Below are positions 1-13,446 of a DNA stretch of 64,000 nucleotides, one piece after another. The stretch is from the NCBI GenBank assembly GCA_035236585.1, contig CP141132.1, positions 55,245,880 through 55,309,879 on the forward strand, written 5' to 3'. This DNA is from Warburgia ugandensis. Taxonomy: Eukaryota; Streptophyta; Magnoliopsida; Canellales; Canellaceae. Both the position numbers and the translations under genes were made by a program. The notes beneath the pieces are model-generated. The model did no database searches. It was given only the letters and a program-made list of their open reading frames with translations, and had not been told where the DNA came from. Position 1 is the first letter of the stretch. Each line of letters opens with the position of its first letter.

Positions 1-5
1 TATTT

Positions 6-720
6 GTGAAGAAGAAGGATGGGTCTATGAGATTATGCATTGATTATAGAATGTTGAATAGTATCATAGTGAAAAATAGGTATCCCTTACCTTGCATTGA
101 TGATCTCTTTGATCAACTCCAATCTACTAAGGTCTTTTCCAAAATCGACCTTAGATCAGGATATCGTCAATTGCGTATTAAGGATGAAGACATACCCAAG
201 TCAGCATTCAGAACTCGGTATGGGCATGATGAGTTTCTGGTCATGTCTTTTGGGATGACCAATGCACCAGCAGTGTTTATGGATTTGATGAACAGAATCT
301 TCAAGGAATTTTTGGATAAATTTGTGATTTTATTTATTGATGATATATTGATTTACTCTGCCAGCATCAAGGAACATCAAGAACACTTACGAATTGTACT
401 AAATACCCTCAGAACACATAAATTGTTTGGTAAATTTAGTAAGTGTGAATTCTGGTTAGAGAAGGTCAATTTCTTGGGTCATGTAATTTCCAAGAATGGA
501 GTAGAAGTGGACCCCACCAAGGTTGAAGTAGTAATGAATTGGGAGAAACCTAAAACAATAACAGAAATACGTAGTTTTTATGGACTAGTAGGATACTACC
601 ATAGATTCATTCAAGGGTTTTCCTGTATAGCTCTTCCTTTGACTTCATTGACTAGAAAGGGGGTACAATTCACTTGGAAAAAAGAATGTGAAAATAGTTT
701 CCAAGAGCTAAAGAAGAGGT
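6..720 (+). mobile_element. G1 reverse transcriptase region (fossil)
   Basis: The longest readable stretch of G1, about 238 residues. It shows the gypsy reverse transcriptase landmarks [41 protein letters not shown] and the catalytic block FIDDILIYS, followed by the thumb/connection region ([22 protein letters not shown]). In a live element this enzyme copies the genomic RNA into DNA inside the virus-like particle. The start is cut by the window edge. Confidence 0.93.
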
Positions 721-1130
721 GAACAACAACACCAGTATTGACTTTGTCATCTGGAAGTGGGGGTTATGAAATATACTGTGATGCTTCAGGCAAAGGGTTA
801 GGGGGTGTTCATGCAAAATGGGAAGGTCATTGCTTATGCATCCAAACAATTGAAGAAACATGAAATAAATTACCCAGCACATGACCTAGAATTGGCAGCT
901 ATAGTTTTTGCATTGAAAATTTGGAGACATTATTTGTATGGAGAAAAATTCAGTGTATTCACAGATCATAAAAGTCTTAAATACATCTTCACTTAGGCTG
1001 ATTTTAACATGAGACGAAGAAGATGGATGGAGTATATCAAAGACTATGATTTCACCATTCAATACCATCCTGGAAAAGCGAACGTAGTAGTTGATGCATT
1101 AAGTAGACAGCCAAGAGCTGTACTCACAAA
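721..1130 (+). mobile_element. G1 RNase H region (fossil)
   Basis: Two readable pieces carry gypsy RNase H motifs: [20 protein letters not shown] with DHKSLKYIF, then [12 protein letters not shown] and [16 protein letters not shown], which normally ends the RNase H domain. The role in the family is to remove the RNA strand during reverse transcription. Part of the broken pol; not functional. Confidence 0.88.
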
Positions 1131-2070
1131 CATCACGATTAAATCAGCTTTTGTAGAAAGAGTCCTTAAAGCCCAACAAGAAGATACAGTAACTCAGGAA
1201 TTGTGTAAAAAGAAAGGATTTTGTAAGGATATAGATGGGGGCATATAGTTTCAGGAGAGATTGGTGGTTCCTTTAAATATAAACTTGAGAAAAGAACTGT
1301 TACAAGAAGCTTATCAGTCAAAATTTTCCATATACCCTAGGGGTACAAAGATGTATTAGGATTTGAAAATAAACTTTTTGTGGGAAGGCATGAAAAGAAA
1401 ATTAGGGGAATTTGTGGCTAAATGTCTTAATTGTTAACAAGTAAAAGCTAAACACCAAAGACTAACTAGAATGTTATGAACATTGGAAGTTCTAAAATGG
1501 AAATTGGACAACATCACTATGGATTTTGTAGCAAGATAGCTAAGGACCCGGGCAAGTCATGATATGATTTGGGTAGTTGTGGATAGGTTAACAAAGTCAG
1601 CATACTTCCTTCCAATTAGGTAGAATCTATCAGTTGACAGTCTAGCTAAGTTATACATCAAAGAAATAGTAAGTCTTCATGGGATTCCACTATCCATCAT
1701 CTCCGATAGGGATGGAAGATTCACTTCAAGATGTTGGAAGAGTGTACAATAAGCCTTGGGAACCTCACTTAAATTCAGTACAACATTTCACCCCCAAATA
1801 GACTGTCAATCAGAATGGACTATTCAGACTTTAGAAGATATGTTGAGAGCATGTGCATTAGAGTTGAAAGCGAATTGGGATGAACATCTTCTGTTAGTAG
1901 AATTCGCATATAACAACAGTTTTCAAGCGAGTATTGGCATGGCACCATATGAAGCATTGTATGGACGGCCATGTCGATCACCAACCTGTTAGAGTGAAGT
2001 TGGAGAAAGAAAGCTAATAAAGTCAGAACTAGTGGAACAGTGTACAGACAAGGTTAGATTGATACATAAG
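1131..2070 (+). mobile_element. G1 integrase zinc-finger and core region (fossil)
   Basis: Residual integrase: a decayed HHCC zinc-binding region, then core fragments recognisable by comparison with G2, including FHPQIDCQSEWTIQTLEDMLR and the segment ending YEALYGRPCRSPTC. In the family this enzyme inserts the DNA copy into the chromosome. The region is more decayed than the reverse transcriptase and is readable mainly because G2 carries the same order at 37080-37900. Confidence 0.85.
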
Positions 2071-2560
2071 AGGTTGTTAAATGCACATAGACGGTAGAAG
2101 AGTTGCACAGATAAAAGATGTAGAAACTTGGAATTTGATGTGGGGGAGCATGGATTTTTGAAAGTATCACCAGTCAAAGGAGTAATGAGGTTTGGAAGCA
2201 TAGGAAAACTTAATCCTAGATTTGTCGGTCCATTTGAAATCCAAGAGAGAGTTGGTCCAGTGGTTTACAAATTAGCCTTACCACCCCAAGTCTTAGAAAT
2301 ACATAGTGTCTTTCATGTATCTATGCTATGAAAATACCTACAAGATGACACACATGTACTTCAAAGGGTGCTAGAAGAGCTAAAGCCTGACCTGACCTTA
2401 GAAGAGAAGGTGATACGAATCTTGGATTGCAAGGAATAGAAGTTAAGGACCAAAACTATTCTGTTAGTCAAAGTCCTATGGCAACATCACTTTGTTGAGG
2501 AAGCCATGTGGGAAAAAGAAGTAGAAATGAGGAAGACACACCCTAGTCTGTTTGCTTAAG
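2071..2560 (+). mobile_element. G1 integrase C-terminus and chromodomain-type tail (fossil)
   Basis: Shows [19 protein letters not shown], then a GPF(E) module followed by YKLALPP and HSVFHVSML, the usual end of a chromovirus integrase. The remaining part matches the G2 tail that resembles the plant chromovirus chromodomain (LVKVLWQHH...VEEA). In chromoviruses this tail is thought to steer insertion to heterochromatin. Broken. Confidence 0.85.
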
Positions 2561-2596
2561 TTATTGTATTACAAATTTCAAGGATGAAATTATTGT

Positions 2597-2608
2597 AAGG
2601 AGGGAAGA
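2597..2608 (+). other. G1 polypurine tract
   Basis: AAGGAGGGAAGA directly before the LTR start TGTAATAACC at 2610. This is the usual plus-strand primer position in LTR retroelements. G2 has the equivalent tract at 38450-38462. Confidence 0.85.
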
Positions 2609-2609
2609 T

Positions 2610-3469
2610 TGTAATAACCCCAAATTTTCTAAATTGATTGAGAAAATCAACAAAGTTTGAGTTTTCAGAAATTTTAGGCTGGAATATTAGGGTTATTAAA
2701 AATGCACTTCTCATAGAAGTACAATCAGAGTATAAGACATGTATAATTGAAAACGTACTCAACGAACCCTTCAAAATGACTATAAGCTCGACAAATTCTG
2801 AATTCAAAGGAAAAATCCTTATTTCTCTACATTTTTATGAACAAAAGGGTAAAATGATAATTTTACTCATAACCAAGGCCTAAGATAGAAAATTTTGGGT
2901 TGTACTTAGAAATACGAATCCAACGCCACTAAGTACTCTCAATTTTGAGTTCATGGGAATAAACCTTATTTTTCCCCATAAAGGGCAAAATGATCTTTTC
3001 ACAAGGGTCCCACAAGGGACCCACAAAGGAATCCAATGGTGAGAGAACGTGTAAACATGAGTCAAACCACTACCACCTGCTAGTGAAAAAGGAGGTGGTA
3101 GTGGGAATCCAATGAACATTGAATAATAAAAAGAATAAAATATAATAATTACACATAATCATGAAAAACACCCAAAACGCCTATAAATGCCTTAGAAAAA
3201 AATTTCTAAAATGTTCACAAAATTCCTTAGCCTCCCCCAAAATTTTAACTCAAAAATCCTCCTCCTGCTCTCTCTTTTCTTCCTTCTTACACTCTCTCTC
3301 TTCTCCCTCTAATTGAAATAAGGGACCTAAATTTAATTCGCCACTCTTTTCCAAGTTGAATGTCCCACTGTCCATACATTCCTAGACTCCCTTATTTACA
3401 AAACCCCCAAATCAATTTCAAGATCCAATAGTGAAATCAATGGCAAATCACAAAACAAGGGACTATAGG
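2610..3469 (+). mobile_element. G1 3' LTR, first part
   Basis: Begins TGTAATAACCCC right after the polypurine tract. It is related along its length to the G2 LTR (29805 on) and to LTR A2 (9505 on). A TATA box lies near 3182, followed by a pyrimidine-rich stretch (about 3230-3310), as in the other LTRs here. It is interrupted at 3469/3470 by solo LTR B1 and resumes at 6384. It is the U3 and early leader part of the LTR. Confidence 0.85.
3182..3188 (+). promoter_or_regulatory. TATA box of the G1 3' LTR
   Basis: TATAAAT about 570 bases into the LTR, followed by a CT-rich leader. The same placement is seen in LTR A2 and G2, which supports it as the former LTR promoter. Confidence 0.6.
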
Positions 3470-3937
3470 TGTAATGACTCAAAAATTTTAAGCTAATTGT
3501 GTATCACTTTATCAACTACCTGTTTGTCATTTACTAAATTGTTATAGATTATTTATTTTAGAAATTAATATATATATAAAATTAACTATATCAATAGGTG
3601 GATAAATGTTCTATTTTAATTTAAAATATGAAACAAAATAATTTTGCGAGAAGTAACTGCATAATTAGATTCTATGCTCGAAATGGAATCCAATGCCTCA
3701 AAGAATGCTGAAAACGGAGTTTGTATGACCAAGTTATGGGCTTTTGAAGATGGAGGGTATTTTTGTAAATTGTATTTCAAATCAAAACAACTCGAAAACA
3801 TAAGGGGTCGTTTTACTAATGACACCCCCTTCTTCCCCGTCGCCTCCCTCTTCCAACCGATGCGCTGGCGTTGCCTTTGCAGTGCGGCACCAAAAAAAAT
3901 GGCAGCACCGCCATGGGACGACATTGCCTCACTCCCC

Positions 3938-3944
3938 TATAAAT
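3938..3944 (+). promoter_or_regulatory. TATA box of solo LTR B1
   Basis: TATAAAT in CTCCCCTATAAATCTCCTCC, followed by a CT-rich leader. Solo LTR B3 (49803) and partial LTR B4 (62373) have a TATA box in the same sequence setting. Confidence 0.6.
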
Positions 3945-4937
3945 CTCCTCCAACCCCTCTTTCCACCACCATGTTTCTCCCCTCCAAAACCCTCTTCCCT
4001 ACGTTCCAACAACTAGGGTTTTCAATTGCATTTAAGGTCTTCAATCAGGCATCATTGTGGGCTTCCAAGTACGATCTTCCTCCCCACTCCACTCCTCTCT
4101 CTTCCCCCTCCATTTCCCCCCTAGAATCCGACCAGATTTGGTCTCACCGGCCGACAGATCGCGCGGTGAATACAGTGGATGGTGGATCTGTTACAAATCC
4201 ACCATCTGGGCAGCTCAAATGCGAGATCTGAGCCTCCCAACATGTTCATGGGACCCCAAAACCCCAGAAAACCTAGGACAGCCCATGCATCATGGAATCT
4301 TAGGCGTTGATCCGGGGCTGGGATAGTTGGATGGTCCAGATCAAACTGTCCCATCCAAGCTGCCCTGCGCACACGACACACGACCAAGACGCACGCCCTG
4401 GGGTGTCCTTCGAGAGTGTGTGGTCATGTGAGTGTGGTTGTGGTTCAACCGAGACGCACACGTGTCTTAGGAATCGTGATGCGTGGGCCCTGTATGGACA
4501 AATATGGTTCGTCCGTGAATTCACAACACTAAAAATGCAATTAAGAAGGCTATATAACTCTGATTGACGATTTGAAAGAACCGTTGCATTCATATTCACA
4601 ACACGGATCTATTTATATAATAAAATTTAGGATCATGAGACTAGTCAAGACGACTATAGCCTAAAACCCATAGAGATTTCATGGATCTACAAGACCAACT
4701 ATGATCGAATCTCATTAATTGATTAATTAGATGCCTAAGGACATCATTAGTCCAAGATCAACCCAAACATTGCATAAATCAACCACTAGAAACTTATAAA
4801 TGATATAGATCTAGCTGTTGATCTGTGAATCTAGAAAATAATACTTGACTTTTATGTCCAAATAACATCCAGGACCTCACCGAGGTACTCTAGGACTTGA
4901 ATTGAAGAGGGATACGAACTAAGTGATGACGGTAGAG

Positions 4938-6029
4938 GTAGGTAGTATGATACTGCTAAGTTTTCAAATGCATTTCCAAACTCTAATTGATTTATTTTAT
5001 CTTGATGACCGTGTTTAGTATGCTTTTTGCGATTTGATATTCTCATAATGAGTATGTAGATTTTCCTTATGATCTTGCATGCAATTGCTTATTTGGTAAA
5101 TAGTCTTTATATAAGCACTGCATACATGTTTTGGAGCTAGTTGCATAAATTGCACGATTTGTGATGATTAAGAATCTAAATCTATGCATATTTATATGCA
5201 TTGCTGGCATGTTTTGGAACTCATTGCATAGATTGCATAATTTACAATGATTGAGATTGGGGTTTCATGTTGGGTTATTGAGCCTAGTGGGCACTATGCT
5301 AAGAGGTTGTTTATGTACGTGGTTGGCCTCCCAGCCTCTACCACTAAAAGTGGATGATATCACTACCAAAATGGCATTGTTCCTTCCTTGACTGCTGTGG
5401 TAAATAGGGATGACCACTAGAGGTGTTCACAGCACCCTTTTCGAGGACAACCATAGTCGTTGTGGAAGCTATGGTGGGTTGGTCTCCAGATACCAGATCC
5501 ACACAATTCCAGCTGTGAGCTGATCGTGAGCATAGTTGACCCTATGATTTCAGTTTTATCAGCATGCATATAGCATTGAGATGGTCGTATACAAGTACTC
5601 GTGACCAGTTGGCTTGATGTGTTCACCAACCCATTGGCTTGATGTGTTTGATGAGAGATTCATGTGCATGATACCTATAGTGATGCTATCATCTGCTTTG
5701 ACCGATTACTATTTTAAGAATTTCATAATTATGATTAGTTTATGATTCATTATGTGATTACCCCTCTATGATTTTTGTGATATTTATATTGTTGATTTCT
5801 GAATTTCAATAAAAGATCTCATGATTGAAAATATGTAAAACAAGGGTATGATTTATGCATAAAAATGCATGTTTATACAAAAGAAAAGTGCATGATGTTT
5901 CACATGGAAAGTCTCTTTTGAAACCATGTCTGTTGCATGCTGTGTTTTTCAAAATAGTAGTATTAGATCACCTATTGAATGAGGAATACTCACCCAAATA
6001 TATTATTTTTACAAATTAGCTCCACACAG
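4938..6029 (+). other. LTR intron-like module, B1 copy
   Basis: Begins at GAG|GTAGGTAG and ends at CACACAG|G, 1092 bp. It contains the segment around 5280-5420 (GGCCTCCCAGCCTCTACCAC) also found in B2 and B3. The hairpin seen before the acceptor-like AG in other copies is decayed here (TGAGGAATACTCA at 5980). Read as an intron-like cassette by comparison with B2 and B3; splicing itself is not shown. Confidence 0.5.
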
Positions 6030-6383
6030 GATTAGAAGAAGCATCAGAAAATGTTAGTGCTATGATCAAATGAATGAAGAGAAGACAAGTATAAATCTAA
6101 GTATATGATCCATCCTTTGGACATGTATCTGTAATTATTATAGTTGGACTATGAGTTGTGATTGGATAGACCTGGGAAGACATTTATGATTACCATAATT
6201 TTCAAAACTACTTTGTTCATCTTGAAAGCAAATGACACTAGGGGTTTTCAAAATGAATTTAAAATAAAATATTTTTTCACTGCATTGCATTGTTTTTATG
6301 AAATTGTTTTCAAATAAGGATCGATCCCACATTGGGAATTGATTTTGCATATAAAAATGCATGTGAAAACCTAGGTTGTCACA

Positions 6384-9300
6384 ATTGGGCTACATTGTCA
6401 TCAACAAGTATTTTTCTCAAATTGGGCTTCAAATCAAAGTGGTTTCTCCAATTAGGTAGGTGGAACCACTTCCTAGACTTATTTAATGTTGTTTTATGAA
6501 ATTTTTATTTTTCTGTAATTAGGTTTGGGTTGAAAATTTGTAAAAATAAAGTAAGGACCAGAACCCTTCAATTCTGGATGATGGAGTGCTCAGATGGAAA
6601 ATCAAAGCCATCCAATCAATCCAAAAGGCTTCAAAACCCCTAAGGTAGAAGTTTCAAGAAATTTTATAGCGTTTTGAGCCCTTATTTGTAAAGGCATTGA
6701 TTGGATGGTCCAAATGGACCATCCAATCTCCCAATCGGATTCGGTTCTCGGCATGCCGTGCAAAACGTCGCACAAAAATGCATCACATAATAGCGTGTGA
6801 CGTCGTCCTAACGGGATGACCACCCGATAGTGCCGGTACTGGGTGGATCGTATCACACGACCGTCTTGGTGATGAGAGTGTGCCAACCTTAGCCCGAATG
6901 GCCCGCTCTGCCCAATCAAATCTGGGTCGTCCATTCTGCTGGGCCCAGATCAAATCTGGACCCTAAGAATGACTATGAACTCACAGTCCAATTGTGGAGT
7001 CATTTGAACACCAAATTGAGATCGGAAAGAAGCTATAGAAAGATTATAACTTCTATTTTCTTTTGAAATCATAACATTTAGAAAATTCTTCATGAAAATT
7101 TCTATATTTAAGAATTAAACTTCTAATTTTCATGATCTTCCAGATATGAGATGATTAGATCTTGGGGATCTGATTTACTGATGATATAATGTTGATATAA
7201 AGTGATAACCATGACTTATTTGGACAGATCTAAGATAAATTGAGGGATCTACCCTTTATGGTAGAAAAACCCTCAAAATACAAAGGGACCCACTTGATCA
7301 ATAAGATCAAGTATGATCAGATCCTTGGGATGGATTGAATGAAGCATATTATGACGGAATCCATTGAGGTCATGGATTGAGTATGATAAAACAAAGGGAT
7401 ATGCTCATTGGACTTTAATGGAGTAAAGGCCCTAAAAGTAATTAAAACCCTTGATTAAAAGAAAAAGATCTAAGATCTAATGGTTGGATCACAAGTAAAG
7501 GTTTCTAACAATCTAAATATAATTAGTTTCATTGTCTTATATTTGATAATAGCATTTTAAATGTGAATTATGTTATAAAGCATGATAGTGTAATTATCAT
7601 ATTTTAGCATGCTATGTTCTATATGTAATTAGAGTGTTATATTAGGTTGATAGATTTAATTATCTTAGGGCCATGTTAGTTTACATTTGAAGTTTAATCA
7701 TGATTTCGTTAGATTAGTAGTAAAATTTTATGTAATTTATAACTTAGGGGCATTCTAGTTTAAGTATAGTTTCATTTCATTAAGTTAACTTACATAGGGA
7801 GCATGTTAGTGTAAAATGTTGTTAAAATTATATTAGACTTCTGCTTTAAAGTTTATAATTTAAATTTTATTAGTAGATATAATTTTTTAATTAGTGGTTA
7901 TGTCTTAATATTCATAAATCACCAAAAAATAAAATCTAATGAGAAAGTAGAGTTTCATGACACAAATAAGAGTGAATTATTTGACTTGGACTTAATTAGT
8001 GAGGGCTATAGTTAGGAAGACAATATAAGGATTATCAAATCCTTGGCCCAAATTAGGAGAATAATAAACCCCATAAATAATATTTTAAATATTCATGGAC
8101 TTAATTAAAATCAATTAGAAAGTGTACATAGGGTTAACATGCTGATAGGAACCTTATGAAAGGTTGAGCTAAGGTCACTCTAGTAAATGTTGAACAGAGT
8201 GGTTAAGGGGGCTTTCTAATAGAGCCTTGCTCTTCCCCTACCTTCTGTTGACATTGGTGAGGTCTAAATGCCTCCTTACATGAGGATTGAAGTAACTACT
8301 TTGTGTTCACCCATTCAACTAGTAAGCCTTAGCCAATTGGTAATAAGAGGAGTAGTCTAAACTTAGGCTAAAATAAGTTATCTTCAACCAATAAAACATT
8401 AATTGGTTGAATAATAATAATAATAAGAGCATAAAAGGTTAGTAAATTATCTAACCCTAATAAAAATTATAAGTAAGATAAGGATGATCAAATAAGATCC
8501 ATTGGATCTTGAATAATCAAGAACAATAGGAATAATAACATTGTATTGTTCTTAGTATGCATGTTTATTAGTATGTATGCTATAGATCAAAACTAGATCA
8601 TTAGATTAGATAATCCAAACCCTTGGTCAAATATGATTCAAGGAAAAGAACTAGGATAATCCTCCTTAGGGATGATCAAATAACTAAACTTAGATCAAAG
8701 AAGAAATAGATGATACAAGATCTAAGCCCTTGATCTTTATCAATAAGAATAGATTGTTGATCGAAGGATCTATGAAAGATCATGATCAAAGAGATGGATA
8801 CACAAAGACTTATAATAGAAAATACTTATATCTGAAAGATTAGAAGATCATTCCAACCATCAGATCTATTGATCAATAGGATTATTATTCAAATTTTATA
8901 TATATTGAGAGTATGTATGGATGTACAGATTACATACATTAGTCAGGATCATTGAAGATCTGGAGAGATGGATCGCTACTTGAAGGTAGGAGGATTTGAT
9001 GAATGCATCTACATGGGATGTACATGTTGAACCCATGACCTTATGTTGGCAAGTGTAATGTTAATACTTGTATTGAATCCCCTGAAACCCTTATGATCCA
9101 ATCAAACACATATGAAATGCTTAAGTTAGAATTGAGGACTAAACTCTAAGGGAATATGGAACTAGAAGATATTCCAGCCCTAAGTAAACAGATAGATTGT
9201 CTGATACATATGAAACCTATTTTACATACAAGCATGGAGGCTTATGGTTTTGTTTTAAACATTTATAAGCCTATGGGATGCTTTGCTAGGGGAGTTATGA

Positions 9301-9504
9301 TGGTTTGGCCACCCACTTCCTAAAATTTGATGATACCTTGCCCTATGAGAGGTTAAAAGTCGGGTGGGGCAATAATGGAAAGGCCACCACTATGAAAGTC
9401 CTGTGTCCTCATATGGGCAGTGACACAATATTTTCCACCGTGATATCAGTGGTGAACAGGGCAGTTATTCAAGCACATTAGTAGGGATCAAACTACAGCA
9501 TGGT
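6384..9504 (+). mobile_element. G1 3' LTR, continuation
   Basis: Resumes the G1 LTR after solo LTR B1. It aligns in order with LTR A2 10370-13030, for example the stretch around 7240-7320 with 10985-11065, and 8240-8280 with 11960-12010. A donor-like border AAG|GTAGGAGG lies at 8986. The LTR stops at 9504 near the sequence ACTACAGCATGG, well short of a normal LTR end, where LTR A2 begins. No coding sequence is seen; open frames here are chance. Confidence 0.75.
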
Positions 9505-10061
9505 TGTAATGACCCCGAATTTTTGTAAATTATTAAGGAAAATTAATAAAGTTTGAATTTTTAGAAATTCTAGGCTAAAATATTAGGTTATTGAAAAATA
9601 TTTTTTTATAGAGATTATATTATAAATTAAAACATAAAAATTATGGATGTACTTGGAAAACTAATCGAAACAACATTAAGTACATTCAATTCTGAGTTAA
9701 AATGAAAATTCCTTAATTTTTCCATTTGGGGGTAAAATGGTAATTTTACCCATATCCCATATCCAATAAATAAGATCTCAATATTCATGAAGTACTTAGA
9801 AATACGATTCCAACGCCACTAAGTATGCTTGATTCCGAGTTCGGACAAATATTGCCTATTATTCTCCAATTTTGGAGTTAAAAGGGCAAAAAGGTCTTTT
9901 CACATAAAAGTGGGCCAACGTTCTAGAAGCACCAATAATTTCTCAGTGCATTATTGCTGGTAGTGGAGATTGTAGTGGAAATGGAGAATGCATTAGTAAT
10001 TAAAAATTCTAAAGTAATAAAATATCTTATCAAAAGAAATGATAAAAAATTCAAATTTGGC

Positions 10062-10069
10062 TATAAATA
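10062..10069 (+). promoter_or_regulatory. TATA box of LTR A2
   Basis: TATAAATA in TTTGGCTATAAATATGTCCC, about 560 bases into the LTR, with a pyrimidine-rich stretch following near 10140-10200. Confidence 0.6.
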
Positions 10070-13000
10070 TGTCCCAAAAATTTCCAAAAATTTTCACAAC
10101 CTTAACCATGAAATTTCCAAATCTTCCCTAGAATTTCAGCCCCAAATTCCCCTTCATCCCTCCCCAAACTCTCTTTTCCTTATTTCTCTCTCCTCTTTCA
10201 AATTGGAACAAGATACCTAAATTCAATTAGGCACTCCATTCCAGGAAGAATCTCATCAATTTTACCATCCATAACATCCTCTACTACAGTATATACAAAA
10301 TCCCCAAATCAATTTCAAGATCCAACCGTTCCAACAACAGAAAATCACAAAAAGGGGATAATCGGGCTATATTATCATCAACTGGTAATTCTCTCAAATT
10401 GGGCATCAATTATATTGTTTTTCTCCAATCAGGTTAGTGGAACTACTTCCCATACATATTTATTATGTTTTAGTGTAATTTTTATTTTTCTATAATTTAA
10501 TTTGAATGAAAAATGTTAAAAATAAAGTAAATACCAGACCCTTCAATTTATGGTGATAGAGAGCTCAGATGGAAATTCTAAGCTTTCCAATTGATCCAGA
10601 AGGGTCAAAAACCCCTAGGGTACAATTTTCAAAGAAAATCTAATAAGGTTTGGACCCTCAATTGAGAGAGATTAATTCTGCTGGGCTTAGATCAAATCTG
10701 GACCCTAGGAACAGCTGTAAACTTCAATTTAAGATTGTGGAGTCATATGAACTCCAAATTGAGATCAGAAAGAAGCTATGGAAATCTTGTAATGTCTAGT
10801 TTCTACTGAATTCATAATATTTCTAAAAATTATTTCTGAATTATTCTGTATTTTGGAAATAAGTGTCCAATTTCTAAGATCTTCAAGATCTGAGGTGATC
10901 AGATCTTGGAAATTTATTTTAGTGATGATATAATAATGTAATAAAGTAATATCTATGGTTAATTTGGACAGATCTTGGATAAAATAGGGGATCTACCCTT
11001 TATGGTAGAAAAACCCTTAAAAAAAAAAATACAAAGGGACCCACTTGATCAATGAGATCAAGTATGATCAGATCCTTGGGATGGATTAAAGGGATGATAT
11101 TATGATGGAATCCAGTTAGATCATGGATGAAATGTGACAAAATCAAGTGGATATGATTTTTGGATCTTAATGGATTAAAAGCCCTAAAGGTAATTAAAAC
11201 CCTTAATCTAAAGGAAAACACCTAAGATCTAATGGTTGAATCATATTTAAAAGTTTATAATAATCTTAATAAAATTAGTTTAATTGTCTTTTATTGGATA
11301 TAGATGTGTAAATGTAATTTATGTTCTAAGTTAGAAAGCATGATAGTGTAATCTTTAAATTTTAGTATGATATGCCCTAAATGAGTAATTTGTTAGTAGA
11401 TTTGATTATCTTAGGATCATGTTAGTGTAAATTAGGATTTAAACATGATTTCATTATGATAGAAGATGCGTTTCATAATTTAGGATCATGTTAGTTTTAT
11501 TTCACTAGCTTAAGTTACATTCATAGGAAGAATGTTAGTATATAGTTGTTAAACTTATATTTGATTTATGCTTTCAAGTTGATGATTTACTTATTGTCAA
11601 ATTTTATTCAATTGTTAAGTAATTGTTAAGATATAAGGAGCATAAATCACCAAAAATGTAAACTAATGAAATATAGAAATTCATGGACAACTAAGATGAA
11701 TGAATGATTTTGACTTAATAAGGGCTATAGTTAGTAGGACAATATAAGGAATGATTTATCATTTCCTTGGCCCAAAGTAGGAAAATAATGAACATCCATG
11801 GATGACATTGTGCATATCCATGGAAATTAATTAAAAGCAATTAGAGAAGGGACTTAAGGTAAAGAGCTCATAGGAGCCTTGTCAAAGGTTGAGCTAATAC
11901 CACTCCAATGGACTCTGAACATTGTGGTTATAGGGGGTATACAAGAGCCAAGTGCTTTTCCCTCACCTCCCATTGACGTAAGAGAGGTCTAAACACCTCC
12001 TTACATGAGGGTTGTATTAACCACTTTTTGAGTAGACTTTAACTGGTAAGTACTGGTCATCCTGAAATAAGGAGGAGTTGTCTAATGATAGGAAGAAATA
12101 AATTATCTTCAACCAAGTAAGACACTAACTGGTTGAATAATAATAAGAACATAAAAAGATAGCAAATTATCTAACCCTAATAAAAATAATAAGTGAGATA
12201 AGGATGATCAAATAAAATGAGATCTTGTATGATCAAAAACAATAAGGAAAAAGAAACATCAATGTAAATTAGATTTTTATGTATGATATAGATAGTATTT
12301 GTATAGATGTTATTAAGCCCATGGATATAGGATATTCAAGGAAGAAAGATTCAGATCATCCTACATAAGGATGATCAAAAGACCATGTAGTATGTACCAT
12401 TGATTAGAAAAATGACATTATACATATGATTTGACAGATATATGTTGATCGAGACTATGGCAGATTTCAAGGAGTTAGAATACCTTATTGAGGTAGGTGG
12501 ATTATTAAGAATGCCTCTACATGAAGATACATGTCTAATACATGATCTTATGTTTTGAAGTATTAACATGTATGATACCAATATATTAAGGTAAATACCT
12601 CAAATTGAAATATGATCCAACCAAATGATGAGGAAAATAAGTATTAAATGGTCAAGTTGAGAATTGAGAACAATCCTAAGTGAATAGGAAAGTAGAAAAT
12701 ATTCCAGTCCTAGATAAACAGACAGATAGTCTGATATGTATAAGTATTATTTTACATACAAGCTTGGAGGATTGTGGTTTTATTTTAAACAGGCATAGGC
12801 CTGGGGATGCTATGCTAGGAGAGTTAAGAGGGTTTGGCCACCCACTCTATGAAACTTGATGATATTGAATACCAAGCCTAAGAAAGGCTAAAAGTCAGGT
12901 GAGGCATTTATGGGAAGGCCACCACTGTGACAGCCATGGTCCTCCCATATGGACATGGATATTGTAATTTCCACTGAGAATGGTATAAGTGGATTATTGA

Positions 13001-13082
13001 ACAGTTATCTGGGCACGCTGTACAGATCAGACTGCAAGCATAGTAGTCCTTAATTATTTTGCATTATGATGCATATGAAATT

Positions 13083-13125
13083 GGCATAGTGAAATGCCTT
13101 ACGGGATGGCATGATGAAATGTCAG
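13083..13125 (+). repeat. Small palindrome repeat (GGCAT...ATGCC), two units
   Basis: GGCATAGTGAAATGCC and, 25 bases on, GGCATGATGAAATG. Each unit can fold back on itself. The same small palindrome is present in LTR C (24817, 24840), in G2 (33174, 33192) and as a four-unit array in LTR E (43103-43202). Confidence 0.7.
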
Positions 13126-13446
13126 GTAATTGTATATTACTAATATTTTTCCCAAGAAGGGAAATTCCCTGTATAGTAATTGGCTGAGATACAAATCTCT
13201 TATAATGAAAGGAGTTGATCAGCTTTGTATAGAAATGATTCTTGATTATTTTTACATTTTTAACAGATTTGTCCTTATACAATATGTATGCATAAAGGTG
13301 AACACAAATGACAAGGAAATGAGATGTCCTTATAACTAATAATTATTAATGAATGTGTTTATGATAGAACGAATTATGGGATACTTGAATATTGAGATTA
13401 TATTGTCAATAACTTACATTCTTATCCCCTACCAAGCATAGCTTGC

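Larger units (their letters stand above)
1..2609 (+). mobile_element. Fossil Ty3/gypsy chromovirus G1 (Tekay/Del-like), 3' part of pol
   Basis: Read directly: reverse transcriptase, RNase H, integrase and a C-terminal chromodomain-type tail follow one another in the gypsy order, then a purine tract and an LTR start. The element enters the window already inside reverse transcriptase, so gag, protease and its 5' LTR lie outside. The closest relative in the window is element G2 (29805-46190), with the same motifs throughout. Domain order, the GPF-type integrase end and long LTRs place it with plant Tekay/Del chromoviruses. It is broken, with roughly ten or more breaks spread over the domains, so it is old and cannot encode a working polyprotein. 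The family assignment is firm; the exact lineage is inferred from the tail and LTR length. Confidence 0.93.
3470..6383 (+). mobile_element. Solo LTR B1 inserted in the G1 LTR
   Basis: Starts TGTAATGACTC and ends GGTTGTCACA, length 2914 bp. It is flanked by ATAGG (3465-3469) and ATTGG (6384-6388), a five-base target duplication with one difference. No internal region is present, so it is a solo LTR, the usual product of recombination between the two LTRs of one element. Its U3 shares the motif series around 3675-3760 (GGAATCCAATGCCTCAAAG...) with LTRs B3 and B4. The host LTR sequence continues on both sides when compared with LTR A2 (about 10345-10400), which proves the insertion. It contains an intron-like module (4938-6029). 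Confidence 0.9.

Noticed and set aside
3674-4599. Overlapping frames of 86-185 residues on both strands
   Set aside because: They lie in the U3 and leader of solo LTR B1, occur in many frames at once, and show no domain.
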